Source: Cladosporium sp. IMV 00045 (Eukaryota > Ascomycota > Dothideomycetes > Cladosporiales > Cladosporiaceae). Taken from it: a DNA stretch of 42,427 nt. The stretch covers positions 1-42,427 of the forward strand of contig MSJI02000156.1 of NCBI GenBank assembly GCA_001931905.2. The letters run 5' to 3'. Position 1 is the first letter of the stretch, and each line of letters opens with the position of its first letter. The position numbers and the translations under genes were made by a program. Under the pieces are notes generated by a model. That model was not told the DNA's origin, did not search any database, and saw only the letters and a list, made by a program, of their open reading frames with translations. Shown here in pieces: positions 31,479 to 40,482 of this stretch.

Positions 31479-33292
31479 ATGGAGGCTGCCGGGCTTGCTG
31501 TTGGCCTGGTGGCAACAGCTGATCTTTGCTTGAAGTAAGTCAGCATAACTCATAGTCTCATTTGCGCTGACATTCGCAGGTATGGCAGGAAGCTCATTAC
31601 ACTGTGCCACTCTTTTCAAGACGCCGAGAGTAACATTATTGAGCTACTACTTACGCTGAAAGCACTCTGGTTGCGGATCCAGCGTCAGATCCTGGTTCTC
31701 CGCAATGTCGAGGTCGCGAACGGTCTTGGGGAAGACCTTCAATACCTGCAGATGCAGATGCTCGGTGTATTACAGTCAAAACTGCACGGGATCGGCGAGA
31801 AAGTTGACAGACTGGCAAACGCGTCGTTGCTTCTCAGGTGCGTTAGGTTGCGGCAGTTGCACTAGGTTTGGGGAAAATTGAGCTGTGGAGAAAGCTTACT
31901 CTCTTCGAAGGAAGATCACGTACGCCATGTACATGAAGGAGTCATTAAGGGGATCGATCAACGAGCTTGAAATCTGGTACCGACGATGGGACCCCTCGTG
32001 GTTCCTCATCGCACGTCTGTCAGTCCCAAGTGTGGATGCCGCGTTACAAGAACAGAGATCCAAAGACAACCTGCCCAGGAAACAGCCATTGACTATGCTG
32101 GAGGAGCTACGCAACAAAACACGTGTGATAGAAAACACGAGTGACGACCTTTACGACTTCCTCGAAGACACGGTCACCTTTACCTTGTCCTCACAGATCA
32201 AATACTCCACAGTCTCCAAGGTCGTCCGGCTCGACACCAACGAGGCTTTGCTGATCGACCCCATAGTGTATCAGCAAAATCACAGCAGCGAGGGCAATCT
32301 TAGCAAAGATGTGCAAAAGCTTGCAAGCATCTTGTCAACGATGGACTCACAAACGTGCAATGTCCTTGGTTGCAGTGGAGTTCGGAAGAACACAGACAAG
32401 GGCGGCAAACTGCAGGGCTTTTCTCTGGCATTGCAAGCACCAATCATACGTCGAATTAGCCATGAGGAAAGCATCGATCCGAGTCTCAACATTGCTCAGG
32501 TAAGTTGACACAAAAGCGAACACTGACCAGCTCTGACACAAAGACCTATTAGCTGGACATTCGTTCATTGAGAGATCTGATGCTTGACACAACTCCCGCC
32601 AAATCGTTGACGTATCGTTTGAAAGCGGGCAAGAGTATCGCGAGATCCATCATATTCCTTCACAGCGCATCATTTGTGCACAAGAACATCAGGCCAGAGA
32701 CGATTTTGGTCACCGAAACTGGAGAATTCTACCTCGTCGGCTTCCAGTGCTTTCGAGCGGCTGCGGGCGAGACCTATATGCTTGGTGATACGGTTCAGTC
32801 GAAAAATCTCTATCGCCATCCGGCTCGACAAGGCCAAGTCCCAGAAGAGATGTATTCGATGCAGCACGATGTGTACAGCCTGGGCGTCTGCCTCCTCGAA
32901 GTTGGCCTATGGAGTTCATTCGTCAAGTATAACGACGCCGCGACCGAGAGCTACGTGAATATCTCTGCAATTCCAGAAGCCAGCGTTTCGCCTGCTGTGC
33001 GTGGTCACAAAACTCGTGCGTACGAGGTCAAGCGGAAATTGATATCCCTTGCAAAGACAGAGCTTCCGAGTCGCATGGGAGACGAGTATAGCGCTGTAGT
33101 GGTTTCGTGTCTGACATACCTGGATAAAGACAGCAATCTTGGCAGTGTTGACGAGCTTCTGGAGGATGACAATGGCGTTATCATAGGAGTGAACTACATT
33201 CAGAAGGTCAGCACTACCACTGTGTCGTCGTCATCCCGTCCGACTAACCGCCTCCGCAGATTTTGGAGGAGATTGAAGAGATTGTTGCCTGA
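31479..33292 (+). CDS. HeLo-like N-terminal domain plus pseudokinase protein, 529 aa, 5 exons
   Basis: Exons are 31479-31534, 31580-31837, 31911-32499, 32553-33206 and 33260-33292, totalling 530 codons. The N-terminus MEAAGLAVGLVATADLCLKYG, with following long helices to about residue 190, resembles fungal HeLo/HeLo-like cell-death domains. The C-terminal half is kinase-like but degenerate. HRD is replaced by HKN (344-346, VHKNIRPETILV), DFG by GFQ (364-366), and there is no recognisable VAIK lysine. The structural motif DVYSLGVCLLEV (from 407) is kept. This is therefore a pseudokinase. The last intron (GTCAGC, branch GACTAAC, CCGCAG) yields the end ILEEIEEIVA; retaining it gives a different basic tail. 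The exon 3 acceptor (31909-31910) was chosen by frame and is the least certain junction. Divergent from the kinase-WW-C2 gene. Confidence 0.72.
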
Positions 33293-34264
33293 ATGCGTTT
33301 GTTGCTATACCAAATAGGCCGGCACCGCAGATCTTGGAGATCTTCATGCGCGAAAGGAGTTGTAGTTTCATCTCACAAATGGGAACAAGAGCGTTATTCC
33401 ACTTGAGAAATGCCCAGAATGCAAGCTAGAGCCAAGAAGATCAACAACTGATTTGGGGCTTCAATTGATAGCTAAGCCGTACAATAACGTGTCGCGACTT
33501 CGCTTCCTCACCTCGAGTTGGTAAGCCGCTCATACCAAAGTCTGCGCGACTACTCTGTGGTCTATGACGGCCGACATTGATACAGCCCAACGTCGAAATC
33601 CTGCTCTCTCTAGCCCCGCGTGAATAGATTGTGCTATGATCTATGAGGTTGCCTTTGTAATGTATCCCCGGCGTCCATGAATGCACACGACAGTGTCCTA
33701 GTATATTCAGCTCCGATCTTAGGGCGCAGAATACCCTAATCCCGAGGCTTCTCCAACCCCGATGTGGCTGATCAAACGACTAATTTGCCTTCAAAGTGGA
33801 TCGCTTGATGCAGTTCATTGGCTCAGGCGGTTTCGGCATTCATAAGAACCGTTATAAGCTGCATCTATAGGCGACTATCTCACGGCAGCATCAACATCCG
33901 ATAAAGCCCACTTACGCACCAATGTGGTCGCCCGCCCGGGAAGCAGCAAGATGAGACGACTTCGTATATTTGCTCGTATTGAACTGGTGGACAAATGCGA
34001 CCCGTCACATGAAGATCTCTCGCGGTTTCTAGACGCTAAAACCTGGCTCGTTAACGAAGGTTGCACGACTGCGGTCGCACCTGTAGGCTGCGCGTGCTGA
34101 GGCTTTAGAAGAAAGAAGAGCTTCGTGTTTCCACCATACTGTAAGTTATAAAGGACCGTACTCTTTCCATCCAGTCAAGTTGGCTGCATTCCTCCAGCTC
34201 TCTGAACCGCAATCAAAGTTGCATACGGCTACTGCGATATCCAATCCTGACGATAATATTCAAC
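33293..34264. other. Intergenic between pseudokinase and monooxygenase genes
   Basis: About 970 bp: the 3' flank of the pseudokinase gene and the promoter of the monooxygenase gene. Open frames are short on both strands. Nothing else was recognised. Confidence 0.45.
34147..34154 (+). promoter_or_regulatory. TATA box of the monooxygenase gene
   Basis: TATAAAGG, about 111-118 nt upstream of the ATG at 34265, in the same spacing range as the other accessory-gene TATA boxes in this window. Confidence 0.5.
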
Positions 34265-36208
34265 ATGCCAGCACCGGCTGTCGTCCCTCCCACAGACAAT
34301 GACCAAGAGCAACCGGAACGTCACATCGACCTATCAGACTACCTACGACGATGCGAAGAAGAGCGCAATAGACGTCTGAGGCCTTATGATAAGAGCCATT
34401 ACATCAACTTGGAGAAACCCGGCAGTGGCGAAAGCCCCTTGCAGGATCCCTGGATACCTGATGGTACGCCAGTGAACCAAGTCGTTCCTGATGGCGGTCA
34501 TACGAAGGTCCTGGTCATTGGAGCGGGTTTTGGTGGGCTACAATGTGCCGGAAAGCTGATCAAATCTGGCCTCAAGCCCGAGGATATCCTCATGGTCGAC
34601 ACTGCAGGTGGCTTCGGAGGCACCTGGTATTGGCAGCGTTACCCAGGTCTGACGTGTGATACCGAAAGTTATATATACATGCCTTTCCTCGAAGACCTTG
34701 ATTACATGCCCACGAGGAAGTATGTCTCTGGAGAAGAGCTTCGAAATTACGCTGAGGCTGTGGCGGCACGCTTCAAACTCCAGGACCGAGCAATGCTGCA
34801 GACCTCCACCAAGGCGGCACTCTGGGATGATCAGTCGAAAGAATGGATCGTCGAACTTCTCCAGAAGCCGAAAAGCGGTGCTGAGAAAGCAATCACTATC
34901 CGCAGTGACTTTCTCGTGATGGTTTCTGGCATCTTCACTTCGGCGAGAATGCCGAATGCTTTTGGAATGAACCAATTCGAAGGCCACCAATTCCATACTT
35001 CTCGATGGGACTATTCATTCACCAATGGCTCAAGTGCGAACCCAGAACTTACCGGGCTACAAGGCAAGCGTGTCGGCATTGTGGGCACTGGCGCCACTGC
35101 TGTCCAAGTAGTTCCTCAAGTGGCGAAGTGGGCGAAGGAGCTTCATGTCTTCCAACGCACGCCTTCTGCTGTCGATAATCGCGATCAGAAGGTCACTGAC
35201 CCCCAGACCTGGAATTCTGAGGTCGCAAACAAAGTGGGTTGGCAACGAGAGCGTGCTGCAAATTTCGCCTCTTGTTTCTCTGGGCTATCAGGATCATCTA
35301 AAGTCGACTTGGTCGATGACGGTTTCTCGCGTGCCACCGCTTTCTATGCAATCACTGGCGGCCCAAACAATGTCACCCCCGCGACAATTCCTCAACACGT
35401 GCGAGACCTGCATGTACTGGATTACCCACGCTCGGAACGGATTCGGCAACGAGTAGCCGATACTGTCAAAGACACGACGACGGCCGAAACACTGAAAGCG
35501 TGGTATCCGACCTGGTGCAAAAGACCAACGTTCAATGATGAGTATCTCGAGGCGTTCAATCAGCAGAATGTGACGCTGGTCGATGTTGGACGAGACGGCA
35601 TTCACAACTTCTCGCCCGCTGGACCCATCGTCAACAACACTGAATACCCACTTGACGTCCTCATCTGGAGTACGGGCTACGAATCCCCAGCCGCAGGTTC
35701 TTACGCCGACAAGTGCGCCATGGACGTTGTTGGAAGAAATGGCCTGACCATGTCGGAGAAGTTCCAACGGGGCTTCACCACCTTACACGGCGTCACTTCA
35801 CGCGATTTGCCGAATTTACTCTTCATTGGATCAACTCAAGCCGGCGCTTCGTCAAACTTCTTGTTCTCCTCCGACGTGATGAGCGACCACATAGCGTACA
35901 TCATTTGCGAGGCGGCGAAGCGTGCTCCTTCCACTGGCAAGGTGGTTGTAGAAGCAGAGGCAGAAGCTGAAGAGGCTTATGCCCAGAAAATCGCCAGCAT
36001 GGCCATGGTAGTCGCTCCCATAGCTGAGTGTACACCAAGCTACTTCAACTTGGATGGTAGGATCAGAAACATGCCTATCGAACAACGCATTGCAGCAGCA
36101 AGATTCTCAATTTGGGGCCAGGGGATTCTGGACTACGACGCTTTTTTGAGAGCATGGAGAGAGAATGGCGATATGAAGGGTCTGAATATCACTGTGCATA
36201 ATACTTGA
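34265..36208 (+). CDS. Baeyer-Villiger-type flavin monooxygenase, 647 aa, intact
   Basis: Single-exon FAD/NADPH-dependent monooxygenase. The FAD-binding GxGxxG motif is VIGAGFGGLQC (residues 84-94), followed by GGTWYWQRYPGLTCD. The Baeyer-Villiger fingerprint FxGxxxHxxxW appears as FEGHQFHTSRW (near 239). The NADPH Rossmann motif is VGIVGTGATAVQV (near 270). A C-terminal ATG motif variant (WSTGYE) is also present. The N-terminal extension of about 80 residues, with a DYLRRCEEERNRRLRPY segment, is typical of larger fungal BVMOs. These enzymes insert oxygen next to ketone carbonyls, often in secondary metabolism or xenobiotic degradation. No polyketide synthase or other core enzyme is in the window, so the substrate is unknown. 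No frame damage seen, unlike neighbouring accessory genes. Confidence 0.92.
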   Translation: MPAPAVVPPTDNDQEQPERHIDLSDYLRRCEEERNRRLRPYDKSHYINLEKPGSGESPLQDPWIPDGTPVNQVVPDGGHTKVLVIGAGFGGLQCAGKLIKSGLKPEDILMVDTAGGFGGTWYWQRYPGLTCDTESYIYMPFLEDLDYMPTRKYVSGEELRNYAEAVAARFKLQDRAMLQTSTKAALWDDQSKEWIVELLQKPKSGAEKAITIRSDFLVMVSGIFTSARMPNAFGMNQFEGHQFHTSRWDYSFTNGSSANPELTGLQGKRVGIVGTGATAVQVVPQVAKWAKELHVFQRTPSAVDNRDQKVTDPQTWNSEVANKVGWQRERAANFASCFSGLSGSSKVDLVDDGFSRATAFYAITGGPNNVTPATIPQHVRDLHVLDYPRSERIRQRVADTVKDTTTAETLKAWYPTWCKRPTFNDEYLEAFNQQNVTLVDVGRDGIHNFSPAGPIVNNTEYPLDVLIWSTGYESPAAGSYADKCAMDVVGRNGLTMSEKFQRGFTTLHGVTSRDLPNLLFIGSTQAGASSNFLFSSDVMSDHIAYIICEAAKRAPSTGKVVVEAEAEAEEAYAQKIASMAMVVAPIAECTPSYFNLDGRIRNMPIEQRIAAARFSIWGQGILDYDAFLRAWRENGDMKGLNITVHNT

Positions 36209-36581
36209 CGGCACTTCCTAATCACACAAGCGAATGTTTTGCACGGGAGTACGTCTATCGTCTGGACTGTTTCTTTGTTCAAAACTTGATATCTTCTTTG
36301 AACGAAATCGTCATGCAGCTGGAATGAAAACGTTGCTTCGAAAGCGAAGAGATGGGAGAATTATTTCCATTCGCCTACGTCTCAGTAGAATTTCCTGACG
36401 ATCAACAAGCCAAAATGTCTCTGGAAACAATGAAGCATGTTTTCATTTGGTCAAGGAAGCGACAGAGGCACAGCTACCATGTCCATGGCTTTACGCTTCT
36501 AAATATCGACCCCGTTTGCGGTGTTGGGCGAGACCTGTATGGCTAGTAAATCACCATGTTCAAGAACATCTTTCCTCACCG
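36209..36581. other. Convergent intergenic region
   Basis: 373 bp between converging stop codons of the monooxygenase and DUF4246 genes. Only short, featureless open frames. Confidence 0.5.
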
Positions 36582-38753
36582 TCAATGCTCGCAGAAAGCG
36601 TAGTCTCGTAGTGCCCACTGTGTGTTGGTTTCTTTCTGCTGCGCTCGCCGCTCTCTCATCAAATCCCTCCGCACGTTCTTCGCCCTTAGCAAACTGATTG
36701 GGAAGCTGTTGCTCACTTCATTGTAGATTTTGTCCATCAACTCGCCTGGCAGCTTCTCAAATTGAGTCCCCTCGATGTTCTTGTTGATGCTTTGAGCCCA
36801 CCAATCCAGCTGTTGTGGGGGAACATTGGCCGTCGAGGGTATCCTAATGTCGGGGTCGACGAGAAATAGTGCAAGCAATTTGCGATGCCCTGGCTTGGAA
36901 GTGTCGGCAAGCTTGAATGGGGAGACACGATGTTGAAGCACGTTGGGAAACACAAGAAGGCGGTCCTCCCTCGTGAGGACTTTGCCGATGACTTGATTCG
37001 TCGACTGTTTCAATGGATGAGCATGCGAACGGAGAAGGCACTACGGCGAAGACAGGAAGGCTTACAAGGTTGCCATTGAGGCCGTATATTTCAGCTATCC
37101 CGCCGTATCGGTATTGTTCGTAGTCAGGGCCTGATGGCCAACCGTATTCATGACGAGAAATACTGTTGAACGCAAGAAAGGATCCGTTAACTTCTTCGCG
37201 AAATGCGAGATGGGAATCGGTGACGTTGTCGCTGTCATAGTAATAAAGCGCGCTTGCGCAAATGTGCTCGTTGCAAAGACCCTACGATGGGAGTCTTGGG
37301 TCAGTGTTCATCAGTTTTGTGGCCAGTGAGAATTGCTTACTTCGACATGCCACGAGCCTCCCCTGTAGTGTGGATCCTCCGGCGTCAATTGAATGTTTGC
37401 TAATTTGACAATAACTTGTAACTTTTTGCCCGGGAACGAATGGTCAAACTGGAGGGCTTCCTCATCTGTTGCTGATCTTTCTCGGGGTTCATAGGCGTCT
37501 GGTTCCGGAGCAATGATGTATTTGTCTTTGTAGTCTTCTTCCCCCTCACTGGAATAGTCAGGGTCAAAAGAGTCGCTGTCTTCAGCACCGCTCCCATGCT
37601 CCCTCCTGCGCTTTGCCCGTCTTGCTCTTACTTCGTCTCGTCTCGTATATTTCTGACTGAGGGCAGCATCAGCTGCCTGGTGATCATAACCATCGCCCTT
37701 CAGCACCATTCTCGGAGTGTCGTGGAGGAAATGAGTCGATCGCAGGGCCATTTTCCATAAAGGAATCGACTTTGTAATCACCTTCTCGATGGTACGGTAG
37801 AGTCCCTCATTGCCATCGGGGTGCAGATTGTTGATGTAACTAACGATCTTCGCATCGCCGTTTGATCGTATCTTCACATCGCTTGGTAGCCATTGGTACC
37901 TCAACGAGTAGAGTCTCGACTTGTAGTCGTCTTCACCGGGCTCTTTCAAAGCATGCACTCTTTTTCCACGTCCAATGTACTCGGCGCAACCTTTGAGAGG
38001 TACATTACCTTTCAAAAGGTACCTCGATCTGCCATACATCAAGGGGAAAAGCGAGGGGTGCACGAGGTTCAATACTTTCTTTCCAGAGCCCGGATGCCAA
38101 TCCTTTCGATGTTCTGGCACATCTTCCAGGGGCGCTACGCCTGATCGGAGAGCTGTTTTGATATCGTCGCTGATGGCTTTGTCGGATATATAAACAGCTG
38201 CATTGGCGTCCATGACCTCGGTGAAGCCGTTCGCCACAGATAACGGTGCGCTTGCGCGAAGCTCTTCAATACACTGCAGTAGAGACCTGTTAAAATTTCC
38301 TTCCTTTGTGCTAGAGACCAGTGAACTTACGAAATTGAACACGTCTTCCGTCACGGCTCTCTGTTTAGCCGGCGCGTCAATTCCCTTGATGTCAAGAGCG
38401 ACGTCGATCGCACCACTCGAGGATCCGCGGTCTTCGGGGGCCGAATTGGCCAGATCCTGATTCTCAGACTGAACCATGCGATCGCTTGCTTCCAGGGCCT
38501 CGGATTTCCACTTGCCAACAATGACCGGATCGAAGACCTTCTCTTCCCAGTTCTTTTTGTCTTTCAAGGCAGCCATGACGCCCAACATTACCCTCTCACG
38601 AACTGTGATGGGAAGAGCGGCCTCATACCAGTTATTGAAAATCCCACTCAAAAAAGAGCTGGATGTCTCGTTGTAAAGTGGTGCATTGATTCCTGGTAGT
38701 GTCGTTGGAGTTTTAGCGGCACTTTTGCCTTGTTCCGCTGCTTCCAACTGCAT
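36582..38753 (-). CDS. DUF4246 family protein, 683 aa, 3 exons
   Basis: Exons on the minus strand are 38753-37341, 37281-37066 and 37004-36582. The introns are 59 nt (GTAAGC...CATCGTAG) and 61 nt (GTAAGC...AAACAG), giving 684 codons with stop. Conserved DUF4246 segments include HPSLFPLMYGRSRY, SLRYQWLPSDV, the GGSWHVEGLCNEHI block (His469), SISRHEYGWPSGPDYE, LTREDRLLVFPNVLQHRVSPF (His568) and GHRKLLALFLVDP. The last blocks look like the double-stranded beta-helix of 2-oxoglutarate/Fe(II) oxygenases, with His-x-Glu and a distal His as possible metal ligands. That is an inference, as the family has no established reaction that I know of. The middle carries a KRRREHGSGAEDSDSFD low-complexity insertion. 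A TATA box lies about 95 nt upstream. Confidence 0.85.
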
Positions 38754-39143
38754 AATTGATAGCGTTATTTTTTTTCGAATCGCACCAGATACAGCCGAGT
38801 GAGCGATTCAAGAGTGGTCCGGCGTTTTGAAGGGGTCCTCGAATCCTTTTATATTTGATTATCCCGACCCGGAGAGTCATGACCAACATTTATTACTGGG
38901 TGGCTGCCTGCGGGGAGCCTGTGGCGCCCCACCATAGGGTCTACTTCCCGGCTACTGTACCAGCTACGAATCCTTCAAGGTAAATTTATCACATGATTTC
39001 GGGCCCTCACATTTCTATATTTCTGCGAATTCCTGAATTGTTGACAACTAGCCAAATCTAAGATGTAAACACAGCGGTAAGGAGCGTTCAATGCTCTCTA
39101 GGTGGCTGCGAAGACCTGTTTATGTCCTTGCCTTACTGCTTTG
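38754..39143. other. Intergenic between NCS1 pseudogene and DUF4246 gene
   Basis: 390 bp containing the DUF4246 promoter and the 3' flank of the permease pseudogene. No further gene was recognised. Confidence 0.45.
38846..38853 (-). promoter_or_regulatory. TATA box of the DUF4246 gene
   Basis: TATAAAAG on the minus strand, 93-100 nt 5' of the start codon at 38753. Confidence 0.55.
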
Positions 39144-40478
39144 TCATAGGAGATCCATCTCTTTCTGTGTCACAGAAGCTTGCGTTTTCTGATATCCAGA
39201 CCTTCCAAAGTGGTTGATGGTCAACTCCGTGGCATTATCATGAGGAGCAACACCAAGTTTTTCCGCTTCCCTAGGAGTGAATGTTGCCCAGCCGTCGTAT
39301 GTATCGAATTCGCCTGCTGCATCGATCGGGAACAACAGATTTATCCCATAGAAGCTGACGAATGAGATCGCCATCCCGACGAAGAAGGCTGTATAGTACA
39401 GCTGAAAGAGTGCTCGTGGGGCTGCCGACATTTCGCCAGCGCTGACGATGAGACCTCCAATCGTTGGAGCCCAGCCAGCTACCCAGCAAGGCAACACTCT
39501 CCAATTGATTCCATGTTTGAACCAGTAATGTGAGTTCTCTGGGGTGTACAAGTGAGACAGCCTGATTCTTTGATGGCGTACAAAGTAGTAGTCCGCAATC
39601 ATGACTCCCATCAGCGGAGCAAGAAAGACGGAGAATGAGCTGAGGACTGTGACGAATGTAGCGGCTCGGTTGATTAGTTGCCATGGCTGGATAATCCATG
39701 CCGCCAAAAATGTGATAATAGCACCACGGCGGATATCCACGTATCTTGGGAACATCCCGGCTAGATCAATGCCTCCAGCGACGGCGTTTCCGCAGACATT
39801 CTGGAAGAGAATCGCAAACGTGAACGCGAGAGCGAGGAAGAAGACGGCTCTCGTGCTCCGGATGACCCGTTGCCGTCTATAGAACAGTCAATGGAATGCT
39901 ATCATGCAGACACTAAAATCAGACTTACTGTCCATGATGACCATCATCAAGTCGGGTGGGTTCCAGTAGATCTCGCCGTAGATAATCTGACAGGCAGCCG
40001 TTGTGACTAGACCGCCTAGTGAAACGAGTATACCGACTAACCACTGCACCGACACCACACCAGCCACAAATCCAACTTTGCTATTGGCGTACCGTGAGAA
40101 GCCACTCTCGTTGGTCATGCCGGCAGCTTTTTGTCCAATCGCCTGGTTGAGGCCTGCTATCATAAGCCAAGAAACACTCCACCTCGACGAAGAAGGGACA
40201 TCTTGGCCTTGGTAGAAGACAGGACCAACCCCTTTAGCGACAGACAAAGACCAGATCATCATGGCCAGCATAGCAATCCCACAACCAACACTGGAGATGA
40301 AGAAGGGCTTCTTGAATCGTTCAGGACGGATGAACAAGAAGGGTACTGAGACAACCCAGAAGACGATGAATCCCACCATTTCAGACGTATCGGTGGGGAC
40401 ACTGCTGGGTAAAGTGTTCGGAAGGCGACGAAATGATGGCCATAACGCAGTGAGGCAGGACATTGATCTGACCAATTA
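39144..40478 (-). pseudogene. NCS1 family nucleobase/allantoin-type permease, 5'-truncated and frameshifted
   Basis: Minus strand. An upstream part, about 40478-39929, reads CLTALWPSFRRLPNTLP, GFIVFWVVSVPFLFIRPERF, GLNQAIGQKAAGMTNESGFSRYA and YWNPPDLMMVIMD. A 52-nt intron (39928-39877, GTAAGT...CTATAG) is followed by exon 39876-39144, with NAVAGGIDLAGMFPRYVDIRRG, LSSFSVFLAPLMGVMIADYY and WFKHGINWR. These are hallmarks of NCS1 cation-nucleobase symporters (Fur/Dal4 type). Two lesions are visible. First, the roughly 150-180 N-terminal residues (tail and first transmembrane helices) are missing, and the space is occupied by a hydantoinase gene on the other strand. Second, after the junction the frame giving DNGNGSS must shift by one base near 39,855-39,862 to reach TRAVFFLALAF. 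The rest is well preserved, so the damage looks recent, or it reflects assembly errors. Confidence 0.82.
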
Positions 40479-40482
40479 CTAG

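Noticed and set aside
38295..38338. Possible 44-nt GTAAGT...ACAG intron inside DUF4246 exon 1
   Set aside because: Removing it shifts the frame into an early stop, while the unspliced frame is continuous and family-like.
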